Positions 37,301 through 47,600 of a stretch of DNA of 64,000 nucleotides are shown here, piece after piece. Every line of letters begins with the position of its first letter. Position 1 is the first letter of the stretch. A program made the position numbers and the translations under genes. Source of the DNA: Pleodorina starrii (taxonomy: Eukaryota; Chlorophyta; Chlorophyceae; Chlamydomonadales; Volvocaceae); NCBI GenBank assembly GCA_030267565.1, contig BRXU01000015.1, forward strand, positions 124,001 to 188,000. The letters are read 5' to 3'. The notes beneath the pieces were generated by a model that was given only the letters and a program-made list of their open reading frames with translations, had not been told where the DNA came from and made no database searches.

Positions 37301-40300
37301 CCAGCCTCGACCCATGGGCCCGGTTTCGACCCATAGGCCCAGCCTCGACCCATGGGCCCAGCCTCGACCCATGGGCCCAGCCTCGACCCATGGGCCCAGC
37401 CTCGACCCATGGGCCCAGCCTCGACCCATGGGCCCAGCCTCGACCCATGGGCCCAGCCTCGACCCATGGGCCCAGCCTCGACCCATGGGCCCAGCCTCGA
37501 CCCATGGGCCCAGCCTCGACCCATGGGCCCAGCCTCGACCCATGGGCCCAGCCTCGACCCATGGGCCCAGCCTCGACCCATGGGCCCAGCCTCGACCCAT
37601 GGGCCCAGCCTCGACCCATGGGCCCAGCCTCGACCCATGGGCCCAGCGTCGAACCATGGGCCCAGCCTCGATCCATGGGCCCAGCCTCGATCCATGGGCC
37701 CAGCATGGACGCATTGCGCCATGGGCCCAACCTCGACCCATGGGCCCAGCCTCGACCCATGGGCCCAGCCTCGACCAATGGGCCCAGCCTCGAACCATGA
37801 GCCCAGCCTCGACCCATGGGCCCAGCCTCGACCCATGGGCCCAGCCTCGACCAATGGGCCCAGCCTCGAACCATGAGCCCAGCCTCGACCCATGGGCCCA
37901 GCCTAGGCCTTTGGGCCAGCTTCGACCCATGAGCCCAGCTTCGACCCATGGGCCCAACCTCGACCCATGGGCCCAGCCTCGACCCATGGGCCCAGCCTCG
38001 ACCCATGGGGCCAGTCTCGACCCATGGGCCCAGCTTCGACCCATGAGCCCAACTTCGACCCATGTGCCCAGCCTCGACCCATGGGCCCAGCTTCGACCCA
38101 AGAGTCCAGCTTCGACCCATGGGCCCAGCCTCGACCCATGGGCCCCGCCTCGACCCATGGGCCCAGTCTCGACCCATGGGCCCAGTCTCGACCCATGGGC
38201 CCAGCCTCGAACCAATGTGCCATGGGACCAGCATCGACCCATGGGCCTAGTCTCGTCCCATGCGCCCAGCCTCGACCCATGGGCCACGTCTCGACCCATA
38301 GGCCCAGCCTCGACCCATGGGCCCAGCATCGACCCATGGGCCTAGTCTCGTCCCATGCGCCCAGCCTCGACCCATGGGCCACGTCTCGACCCATAGGCCC
38401 AGCCTCGACCCATGGGCCCAGCCTCGACCCATGGGCCCAGCCTCGACCCATGGGCCCAGCCTCGACCCATGAGCCCAGCCTGGACCCATGGGCCCAGCCT
38501 CGACCCATGGGCCCAGCCTCAAACCATGAGCCCAGCCTCGACCCATGGGCCCAGCCTCGACCCATGGGCCCAGTCTCGACCCATGGGCCCAGCCTCGAAC
38601 CAATGTGCCATGGGCCCAGCCTCGACCCATGGGCCTAGTCTCGTCCCATGCGCCCAGCCTCGACCCATGGGCCCAGTCTCGACCCATAGGCCCAGCCTCG
38701 ACCCATGGGCCCAGCCTCCACCCATGGGCCCAGCCTCGACCCATGGGCCCAGCCTCGACCCATGGGCCCAGCCTCGACCCATGGGCCCAGCCTCGACCAA
38801 TGGGCCCAGCCTCGACCCATGGGCCCAGCCTCGACCCATGGGCCCAGCTTCGACCCATGGGCCCAGCCTCGACCCATGGGCCCAGCCTCGACCCATGGGC
38901 CCAGCCTCGATCCATGGGCCCAGCCTCGACCCATGGGCCCAGCCTCGACCCATGTGCCCAGCCTCGACCCATGGGCCCAGCCTCGACCCATGGGCCCAGC
39001 CTCGACCCATGGGCCCAGCCTCAAACCATGAGCCCAGCCTCGACCCATGGGCCCAGCCTCGACCCATGAGCCCAATCACGACCCATGGGCCCAGCTTCGA
39101 CCCATGGGCCCAGCTTCGACGCATGCCCCCAGCCTCGACCCATGGGCCCAACCTCGACCCATGGGCCCAGCCTCGAGCCCTCGACCCATGGGCCCAGCCT
39201 CGACCCATGGGCCCAGCCTCGACCCATGAGCCCAGCCTCGACCCATGGGCCCAGCCTCGACCCATGGGCCCAGCCTCGACCCATGGGCCCAGCCTCGACC
39301 CATGGGCCCAGCCTCGACCAATGGGCCCAGCTTCGACCCATGGACCCAGCCTCGACCCATGGGCCCAGCCTCGACCCATGAGCCCAGCCTCGACCCATGG
39401 GCCCAGCCTCGACCCATGAGCCCAGCCTCGACCCATGAGCCCAGCTTCGACCCATGGGGCAAGCCTCGACCCATGGGTCCAGCTTCGACCCATGAGCCCA
39501 GCTTCGACCCATGGGCCCAGCCTCGACCCATGGGCCCAGCCTCGAACCAATGCGCCATGGGCCCAGCCTCGACCCATGGGCCTAGTCTCGTCCCATGGGC
39601 CCAGCCTCGACCCATGGGCCCAGTCTCGATCCATGTGCCCAGCTTCGACCCATGGACCCAGCCTCGACCCATGGGCCCAGCCTCGACCCATGGGCCCAGC
39701 CTCGACCCATGGGCCCAGCCTCGACCCATGGGCCCAGCCTCGACCCATTGGACCAGCCTCGACCCATGGGCCCAGCCTCGACCCATGAGCCCAGCCTCTG
39801 CCCATTGCGCCATGGGCCCAGCCTCGACCCATGGGCCTAGCTTCGACCCATGGGCCCAGCCTCGACCCATGGGCCCAGCTACGACTTATGAGCACAGCTT
39901 CGACCCATCGACCCAGCCTCGACCCATGGGCCCAGCCTCGACCCATGGGCCCAGCCTCGACCCATGGGCCCAACCTCTACCCATAGGCCCAGCCTCGACC
40001 CATGGGGCCAGCCTCGGCCTATGGGCTCAGCCTCGACCCATGAGCCCAGCCTCGACCCATGGTCCCAGCCTCGACCAATGGGCCTAGCCTCGACCCATGG
40101 GCCTAGCCTCGACCCATGGGACCAGCTTCGACCCATGGGACCAGCTTCGACCCATGGGCCCAGCCTCGACCCATGGGCCCAGCCTCGACCCATGGGCCCA
40201 GCCTCGACCCATGGGCCCAGCCTCGACCCATGAGCCCAGCCTCGACCCATGGGCCCAGCCTCGACCCATGGGCCCAGCCTCGACCCATGAGCCCAGCCTC

Positions 40301-41933
40301 GACCCATGGGCCCAGCCTCGACCCATGAGCCCAGCCTCGACCCATGGGCCCAGCCTCGACCCATGGGCCCAGGCTGGGCCCATGGACCCAGCCTCGGCCG
40401 ATAGGCCCAGCCTCGACCCATGGGCCCAGCTTCGACCCATGGGCCCAGCCTCGTCCCATGAGCCCAGCCTCGACCCATGGGCCCAGCCTCGTCCCATGAG
40501 CCCAGCCTCGACCCATGGGCCCAGCCTCGTCCCATGGGCCCAGCCTCGACCCATGGGCCCAGCCTCGACCCATGGGCCCAGTCTCGACCCATGGGCCCAG
40601 CTTCGACCCATGGGCCAAGCTTCGACCCATGGGCCCAGCCTCGACCCATGAGCCCAGCCTCGACCCATGGGCCCAGCCTCGACCCATGAGCCCAGCCTCG
40701 ACCCATGGGCCCAGCCTCGACCCATGGGCCCAGGCTGGGCCCATGGGCCCAGCCTCGGCCGATAGGCCCAGCCTCGACCCATGGGCCCAGCTTCGACCCA
40801 TGGGCCCAGCCTCGTCCCATGAGCCCAGCCTCGACCCATGGGCCCAGCCTCGTCCCATGAGCCCAGCCTCGACCCATGGGCCCAGCCTCGTCCCATGGGC
40901 CCAGCCTCGACCCATGGGCCCAGCCTCGACCCATGGGCCCAGTCTCGACCCATGGGCCCAGCTTCGACCCATGGGCCAAGCTTCGACCCATGGGCCCCGC
41001 GCCCCCGCCTCGACCCATGAGCCCAGCTTCGACCCATATGCCCAGCCTCGACTCATGGGCCCAGCCTCGACCCATGGGCCCAGCCTCGACCCGAGAGCCC
41101 AGCCTCGACCCATGAGCCCAGCTTCGACCCATGGGCCCAGCTTCGACCCATGTGCCCAGCCTCGACCCATGGGCCCAGCCTCGACCCATGAGCCCAGCTT
41201 CGACCCATGGGCCCAGCCTCGACCCATGGCCCTAGCTTCGACCCATGAGCCCAGCTTCGACCCATGGGCCCAGCCTCGACCCATGGGCCCAGCTTCGACC
41301 CATGGGCCCAGATGCATCCCAGGTCATGTTTGCAATTTTGTTTTGGAAATGCAAAGATTCTTTGCGGACAGGGTTGTGTGCCACGCGCAAGAGCTTTCCA
41401 TCCCGTACATCCATGTACAGCTCCAAAAAAACAACTCTCGCTCCCCAAATTCATCTTTAAAGCCATGCACTGTAATGCAGCAATGCCTCACATTTCGACC
41501 GCAAACAGACAGATAGGCAAGACATAGAAGGCGCACATCACAATATCGACTACTTCCTCGTCTCGCCCTGTCCCCGTATGCATGGCAGAAGCTTGCGCCT
41601 GTATATAGGTTGCTGTGGAGTAGCTCTCAGGCTCTTGGCTAGTGCGTTTTCAATGGTGTCACGAAACGCACTTTCTGCTGCTCTCTTCGCGGCGGCATTT
41701 CGTCGTTTAGGCAAAATCCTGCGTTGACAACACAACTGACTTCACAGTGGCTGCTGTCAGCTTCTTCGGTGGCCGGTCGCCGGTGGTGCACACCCGGGTG
41801 CGTACCCAAGGGCCACTTGTGCACCCCGGTGGCGCGCGCCTAGGGAACGGCATGTGCATTGGGACACATGTGACAGCCAGCAGCCAACCATGCTGAAAAA
41901 GGACGCGCCGTGCGTTTGGTGGTAGAGTCACAT

Positions 41934-41959
41934 TGTGTGCGTGTGTGTGTGTGTGTGTA
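41934..41959. repeat. (TG)n microsatellite
   Basis: An almost pure run of about 12 TG units with one interruption (tgtgtgcgtgtg...), ending in tgtgtat. Confidence 0.9.
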
Positions 41960-43249
41960 TCGTGGGTCACCAGAAAGCTGACTGTCCTCTCAACACTCGC
42001 TGCCCAGTGCCCACCCCGCCATGCCACTACTGAGTAATTATTAGGCTTCCTGCTACGACTACGGCGGTACATGCTCCAGTGTCCAGGGCGAATGGGCGAT
42101 ACAGGGCCCAGACACGGTGAGGGCTTAGCCGCACTGGGTGGAAATGTCATGCCCGTTAGATGGGTGCAGGCGGAGGCGGGCACAAAACACGAATGAACTG
42201 CAGGAGGAGGGCACACGCTTGAGCGGACGCAGTGGCGCCGGGGATGCCAGCGTGACCGCGGGCGCCGCTGGCGGCTGGCCCCAGCGGCCAGGAGGCCGGA
42301 GCTTCTTCGTGGGTGGGTGGATGGGCGGGCGGGTGGTCGTCTGTCTCGCGCAGTCGCCTGTGCGTGCGTGTCTGGGTCGTCTTGACTCTGGCTTTCTGCG
42401 GTCTCAGGGAAGGTGCTTAGTCGGCCGGCACCCCTGCTACAGGACGAATGCTTTTGTTGCCATACTCCAGCACGTCGTGCGGGCTTCCATCACTGTGCCT
42501 CCTGCTCACGGCCGTTCACGCTTGCACTCATGACTGCCGGAACAGCGCCTCCCTCTTCACCCTCACTTACAAACGACGAGCAACACACCGCAATGGCAGG
42601 CCTCACCTTTTGCTGCTGCCATCTAACTCCCCAACCTCCCGCCTTCACTCTTTCCCGCCCCTTCCCTTCACCCTTAGAGGTTACAGGTGGACGCGGAGAG
42701 CACACGCAGCTGGCGACCCGCACGGCGGAACGGGGCACGTACGGGATCGCGCTGCGGTAAATGGACAGCACAAAAGGCTGTTTGATGGATGGACATGGAG
42801 GGGTGTGATGTGTGTGACGGCACGGTGCTGCACGGTGCTGCCGGATATCGTGCTGCACGGTGCTGCCGTCGGGCATTTGGGCAAGATTGGGGATGCAACA
42901 TGCAAGGGTAAGGAAGCAATGACCTGGAGCCCCCATCTCCCCCTGATGTCTGCCTCGCTGCCTGCCTGCCTAAGTGCTTATGCCTGCCTTGGCTGCTGAT
43001 TGTCAGTTAATCGCTGCCAGCCTGTCTGCCCGCTCGCCTTCTTTGGTGGCGGCCTAGCAACGGGTTAAGTTCCAACCCTGTGGGAGGTCGGCCGCTCCGT
43101 TTCGCTTGTCACGTCTTAGGCTCTGCCCCCCTCCCGACGTTCCTGCACCGCATGCCGTCCTGGCGCAGACACCTGTCGTGGTCCTGGGCGCCGACTACAG
43201 TGGAAATCGACGGCCGGAACAGCGAGGAGCTGGGACCTGGGAGCCTGGG

Positions 43250-43294
43250 TTTAGCAGGCTTCGGTTTAGCAGGCTTCGGTTTAGCAGGCTTCGG
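43250..43294. repeat. 15-bp tandem repeat, three copies
   Basis: tttagcaggcttcgg is repeated three times without change. The unit is divisible by 3 and one frame reads LAGFG repeats, but no gene model around it is supported. Confidence 0.9.
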
Positions 43295-43419
43295 CTGGCG
43301 CTCAGTGCAGCGCTAGGTTGGCTCAGGTGTTGGTTGGCCGCGTCGGTGCCGGTGCCTCATATCAGTGTCCATACCCGCGGCCGCTGGCGTAGTGTTGCTT
43401 GGGCGTGTTGTTGTTGGGG

Positions 43420-43584
43420 ATGGGTGCTGAAGCTGAGGCCAACACAGGGGCTAGCAGCGGCGGCGTTGGTCCGCCTGGCGTCCCTGTTGTGGACGAGGCC
43501 GAGGGTTCTGCCAACTAAATCATGAAGGATGCACTTCAGATGTGGCTGGTGGAGGATTACGGAGAAGATGGTAGTTGCGTTTGA
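43420..43584 (+). other. Coding-like fragment, unassigned
   Basis: An ATG at 43420 opens 32 codons (MGAEAEANTGASSGG...) ending in TAA at 43516-43518. In the same frame a second ATG at 43522 opens 20 codons (MKDALQMWLVEDYGEDGSC...) to TGA at 43582-43584. The composition of both parts is acidic and protein-like. It could be a decayed exon or chance. I recognise no family and there is no upstream exon I can support. Confidence 0.2.
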
Positions 43585-44505
43585 TGTTGGGGTATTGGAG
43601 CGGTCGAGAACACACAGATTCCGCTTTGTAACCGATGGCCAAATGAAGCATGCTCCAGTGCTCGATATGGGTCACGCTAGATGTACACATAAAAGACCCC
43701 GGTACGGGAAGTGAGCGACACGCAGCGTGGCTCGTGCACCCAACCGCCCGTACGCCATGATCAGGGAGTGTGACAGTGACCGAACGGTCCTTGCTACTGA
43801 GAGGGCCAAGGGCACGCACAGAGCATGGCCATCGGCCATGAGGCCACCTTGGCTTGTGCCAATGTTCCATAACCAACGAGGCGCAACGGCATTAGCGTGC
43901 GAATGGGCGCCAAAGCAAGGGGAGCTAGGGAGGGAAGGATTCAAGGATGCCCCTCTGCTAATGTGCCCAGGTAGCCACGTTCCAGGAGGACGCAGGACGG
44001 GGAACGAAGTTGAGTGCAGAGCCTCCTCGTCGCAAGGGGCGTATGCGTGTTACCTGCCTCGCACGTAAGGGAAGGTTGCACAGGGCGGGGCCGGCGACTG
44101 ATGCGCAAGTTTAACGGCAGTTGGAAAGGGAAAAGGTAGGGTTCGGTGACGCAGGCCAGGGAAAGGGTGCACACCATACGGTGTCCCTTCCCAGCGCCAT
44201 CGTTGCTTTGTCATTCGCCCTCCGATGGGGTGCCGGCTATTCATGCAGCCATGTGTACTGTAAGCATCATGGCGAGTCAGCATGGCGGGTCGGGATCGGG
44301 GGTCGGGCATCAGGAGTTGGTGATGGTACGACACGGACAAACCCACGGTTTTTGCCGGCAGCACAGAAACCAGGTGAAGGAGGACATTATCAGGCATTCC
44401 AAAAGGTTGTCAAACGGTTTCCATATAGCCCGATGTGCCCGCACCCGAGGTCGACGCTAGCCCGCGAAAAGCCTAAAGCTGTGACGTTCGTACACCGACC
44501 GCTCG

Positions 44506-44513
44506 TTTATAAA
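44506..44513 (+). promoter_or_regulatory. TATA box of hAT transposase gene
   Basis: TTTATAAA lies 99 bp before the ATG at 44612, in a locally AT-rich stretch after GC-rich sequence. A start about 30 bp downstream would give a 5' UTR of roughly 70 nt rich in pyrimidine (ccttccttcttcg). Confidence 0.5.
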
Positions 44514-44611
44514 CGCCATTTGCATTTAATTTTCGCCCTCTGCAAATCAAATTTTACCTTGCAAACTCGGCAATCTTCATTCCTTCCTTCTTCGTTTCGT
44601 GGTTTCTTGCA

Positions 44612-47600
44612 ATGGCTAACCGCCCTAACGCTAATGGCTCGTCTAGCTACCTGGCTAAGGCCAAGGCCGCTGACAACATGGCCGCTAACTCACCAATCAT
44701 CGCAAAAAAGGTTCAGGGAAAGAAGCAGAGCTCGCTCAGCGCGTTTATGCCCAAGCTGTCTCTGCCCGCATCCTACACGGCCCGCTCGCCGCGGAGGCCG
44801 CGGGGCCCTGTCGAGGTCATTGAGATCGATTCGAGCCCGGAGACTATGCCGGTGAGTCTCAGCGAGGCCTAAGGAGGTTCCCAAAACCTTTGCCGCCAAG
44901 TCGTCCTGTTTCTTCAGCGCTCCCTTTCCGCCTAGCTCAACAGTTAAACTTGACATTTCTGACCTTCCCATAGGTGTGCAAGGCGGCTACGAACCTTAAC
45001 GGCATCAACCACAACATCATGAAGCGTTTGGATGCCGCTGCACCGCGGACCGTGCCGTCGACTGCGTCGCCCAAGACCGCCAAGCCCGCCGCTACACCCT
45101 CGAACAACAATACTACCCCTGCGGTCCCCGTGCCTTCACCCTCGCCCTGGGCTCCCAAGGCTTCACCCAACGAGGCCACGCCGCCGGCTGCAGCGCCTTC
45201 GTCCCCGCCCTCCGACAACAAGCCCACCCCACTGTCGTCTTCGCCCTCCCGCGACAAGCCCAACCCACCGTCGTCCTCGCCCTCCCGTACCAGGTACGTC
45301 TTACCGGCTCGGGTCGATCTCTCAGCCCCTTCATGCCGGGGTATCTAATGCTGGTTGACCTCGCGCGACAGGACCATCACCTGCTTAAGCAACGCCCCCC
45401 TAACTCTCTGCTTAGGGAGCCAATTAACATGCAGGCCCTCCCTGCCCACCCCGGCCGGTCTCGCCCCGCAGTCGCTGAGGAGCTATGTGGAGCTTGCGGC
45501 CTTGCTGGCCGCCTGCAACGCATCGCACATCAAGGTCGCGGGCCCGTACCAGTCTCGGCCCGCGGGCATGGAGATGCTGGACTGCCTTTCGGAGGTATGA
45601 CGGGTTTTCTAAATGCATTCAGGGTCACCTACCAAGGCATGGCGCTATCCTGTTTGCCAGTCCGTTAGGTAAACCTGGTGCACAATCGGCTCTGACAAGT
45701 GGATCTGTTCCGTGTCACGGAACCCTAGGTGATCAACGAGCAGGAGCTCACGGCCATCAAGAACTCTGACTTCTTCGCCATCACCATTGACGAGTCTACT
45801 GACCGGACCATCAAGCACCACCTCGCCTTGTACGTTTCGTACCTGGACGAGGTGGGTGAGACCCAGAACCGTTACCGGAAGCTGTTGGAGATCAAGGGCA
45901 GTGCCAATGCGGCGGCGCTCTTCGACCTCGTAAAGGGGGCCCTGGAGGTGCGTACTGTTTCCCCGCCCGGTTAGGCGCCTGGAACTGTGGGGGTGGGTAA
46001 ATGCGTGTGTGTGGCCGTGGTTGCGGGCGCACATGGCCTTTACCTACGCCTGCGCCGTTAAATGATGATTTATCGGCCACCTATTTACTGCGCTGCCGAG
46101 CCTCCTCTGGCAACAATTCCTAGGAGTCTGGGTTTCATCCACAGTAGCCTATATTTTATCATGGTTCCCTTGCCAACGCTGCCCTATCCAGGAGGACGGC
46201 ATCGACATTTCCAAGGTTATCGGCTTCACCAGCGACGGGGCCAGCGTCATGGTCGGCGAGCACAAGGGTGTCGCGGCGCTCCTGAAGAAGGAGTGCCCCG
46301 ACCTCCTGTCCTTCCACTTTGCCGCCCACAAGCTCGCGCTTTCTTGTGCGGACCTGTTCAAGGGTGACGATGACCTGCTGCTGCTGGACACGATGATCTC
46401 CAAGATCTACGGCTACTTCAAGGTCTCCCCGCTGCGCAGGGAGGACCTGCGCTCCCTTCAGGAGCTGCTCGGGGCCAAGGAGTACAAGCTCCTGAAGCCG
46501 CACGCGTAAGTTTTCATGAGAAATCATCGTTCGTTACACACAAAGGGTACCTGCAAGCAATGAAAGCCGTCCTTATTCGGTAGGTAGGCCGGGTGAGGGC
46601 CGGCTACCGCGAAAGCTATCGCTAAGGCCTTAATGCCCACAGCCTCGCAGCAACCACCCTATGTAGCTACAAAACCCGAAAATCACTCCTCCACGCCTTC
46701 GCGGACACCTTAACTGGCACCATGTGCCGTACCAACGCCCTTATGAGGGCACAACTCCTCTGAGTTCACAGAAAACCTTGGTTTTCTAGCGTTGCACTCA
46801 GAAAACCTTCAGTTTTCATGAGAAATCATCGTTCGTTACACACAAAGGGTACCTGCAAGCAATGAAAGCCGTCCTTATTCGGTAGGTAGGCCGGGTGAGG
46901 GCCGGCTACCGCGAAACTTTAATAATCGAGGGAGGCGGGTAAAGCCAACCAACCCCCTGTCGCAGACAGGCCGACTTTCGTACCCCACGCCCTTAAGAGG
47001 GCCACGGCCGCAAGCTAGGGCTTGCGCCGACCACGCACACCGAGGCTTGTGCCCCACCGCCCTTAAGAGGGCCACGGCCGCAAGCTAGGGCTTGTGCCGA
47101 CCACACACACCGAGGCTTGTGCCCCACCGCCCTTACGAGGGCTACGGCCGCAAGCTAGGGCTTGCGCCGACCACGCACACCGAGGCTTGCACCCCACCGC
47201 CCTTAAGAGGGCCACGGCCGCAAGCTAAGGCTTGCGCCGACCCAAGCCCAATGATGTCCGCTACTTCGGCGGGTTCGGGCACTCCTTGGCCCAGTGGCCC
47301 ATGGCGTTGCACTTGTAACACGGCCCCTTGGGGGCCTTCGGCGCCGACGGCCCCGCCGCGGCCGCCACCTGCACCGGTTGCGCCTTCCCGGGGGGCTTAG
47401 CAACCTTCCGGCTCTCAGCTGCGGCCTTGATGGCCTTCTTCAGCGCCTTCTGCTCTTCCTCCGTGGCCGCGTAGGGCGTTCCCCGCATCTGGCCCACGAC
47501 ATCCCACCCGTGGTGGTGCGCGATGACCAGCTCTTTTGCCTGCTGCTCGAAGACTTCTTGCGTCTTGCGAACCGCCTCCTCCATCGCCTCCGCGCGCTCC

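Larger units (their letters stand above)
23530..41311. repeat. 19-bp satellite array, middle block
   Basis: Same monomer and orientation as the left block. Up to about 39.3 kb it shares the left block's markers (aaccaatgtgcc, gagccctc). From about 39.4 kb it changes to the subfamily seen right of the island: aaccaatgcgcc, ccctagcttcga, ggccgatagg, gccccgcgcccccgcc, and single inverted monomers. It contains four SINE copies and otherwise nothing that looks like a gene. Runs of pure consensus monomers are longest at about 24360-24800, 27960-28390 and 35520-35940. It ends at ...gggcccag before atgcatccc at about 41312. Confidence 0.97.
41312..44505. other. Non-satellite region without a convincing gene
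   Basis: This unique-looking sequence lies between the satellite and the hAT gene. Reading frames up to about 170 codons exist, but none has recognisable domains or coding-like composition. It contains a (TG)n microsatellite at 41934-41959, a short cacggtgctg repeat cluster at about 42820-42870 and a three-copy 15-bp repeat at 43250-43294. A short stretch at 43420-43584 looks faintly coding. The left junction (gggcccag|atgcatccc) shows no terminal inverted repeat. Confidence 0.6.

Noticed and set aside
41707..42216. 169-codon minus-strand frame in the island
   Set aside because: It contains a His/Thr run from the (TG)n microsatellite, has no domain and no coding-like composition.
44121..44855. 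244-codon plus-strand frame overlapping hAT exon 1
   Set aside because: It is out of frame with exon 1, whose model is supported by six consistent downstream exons.
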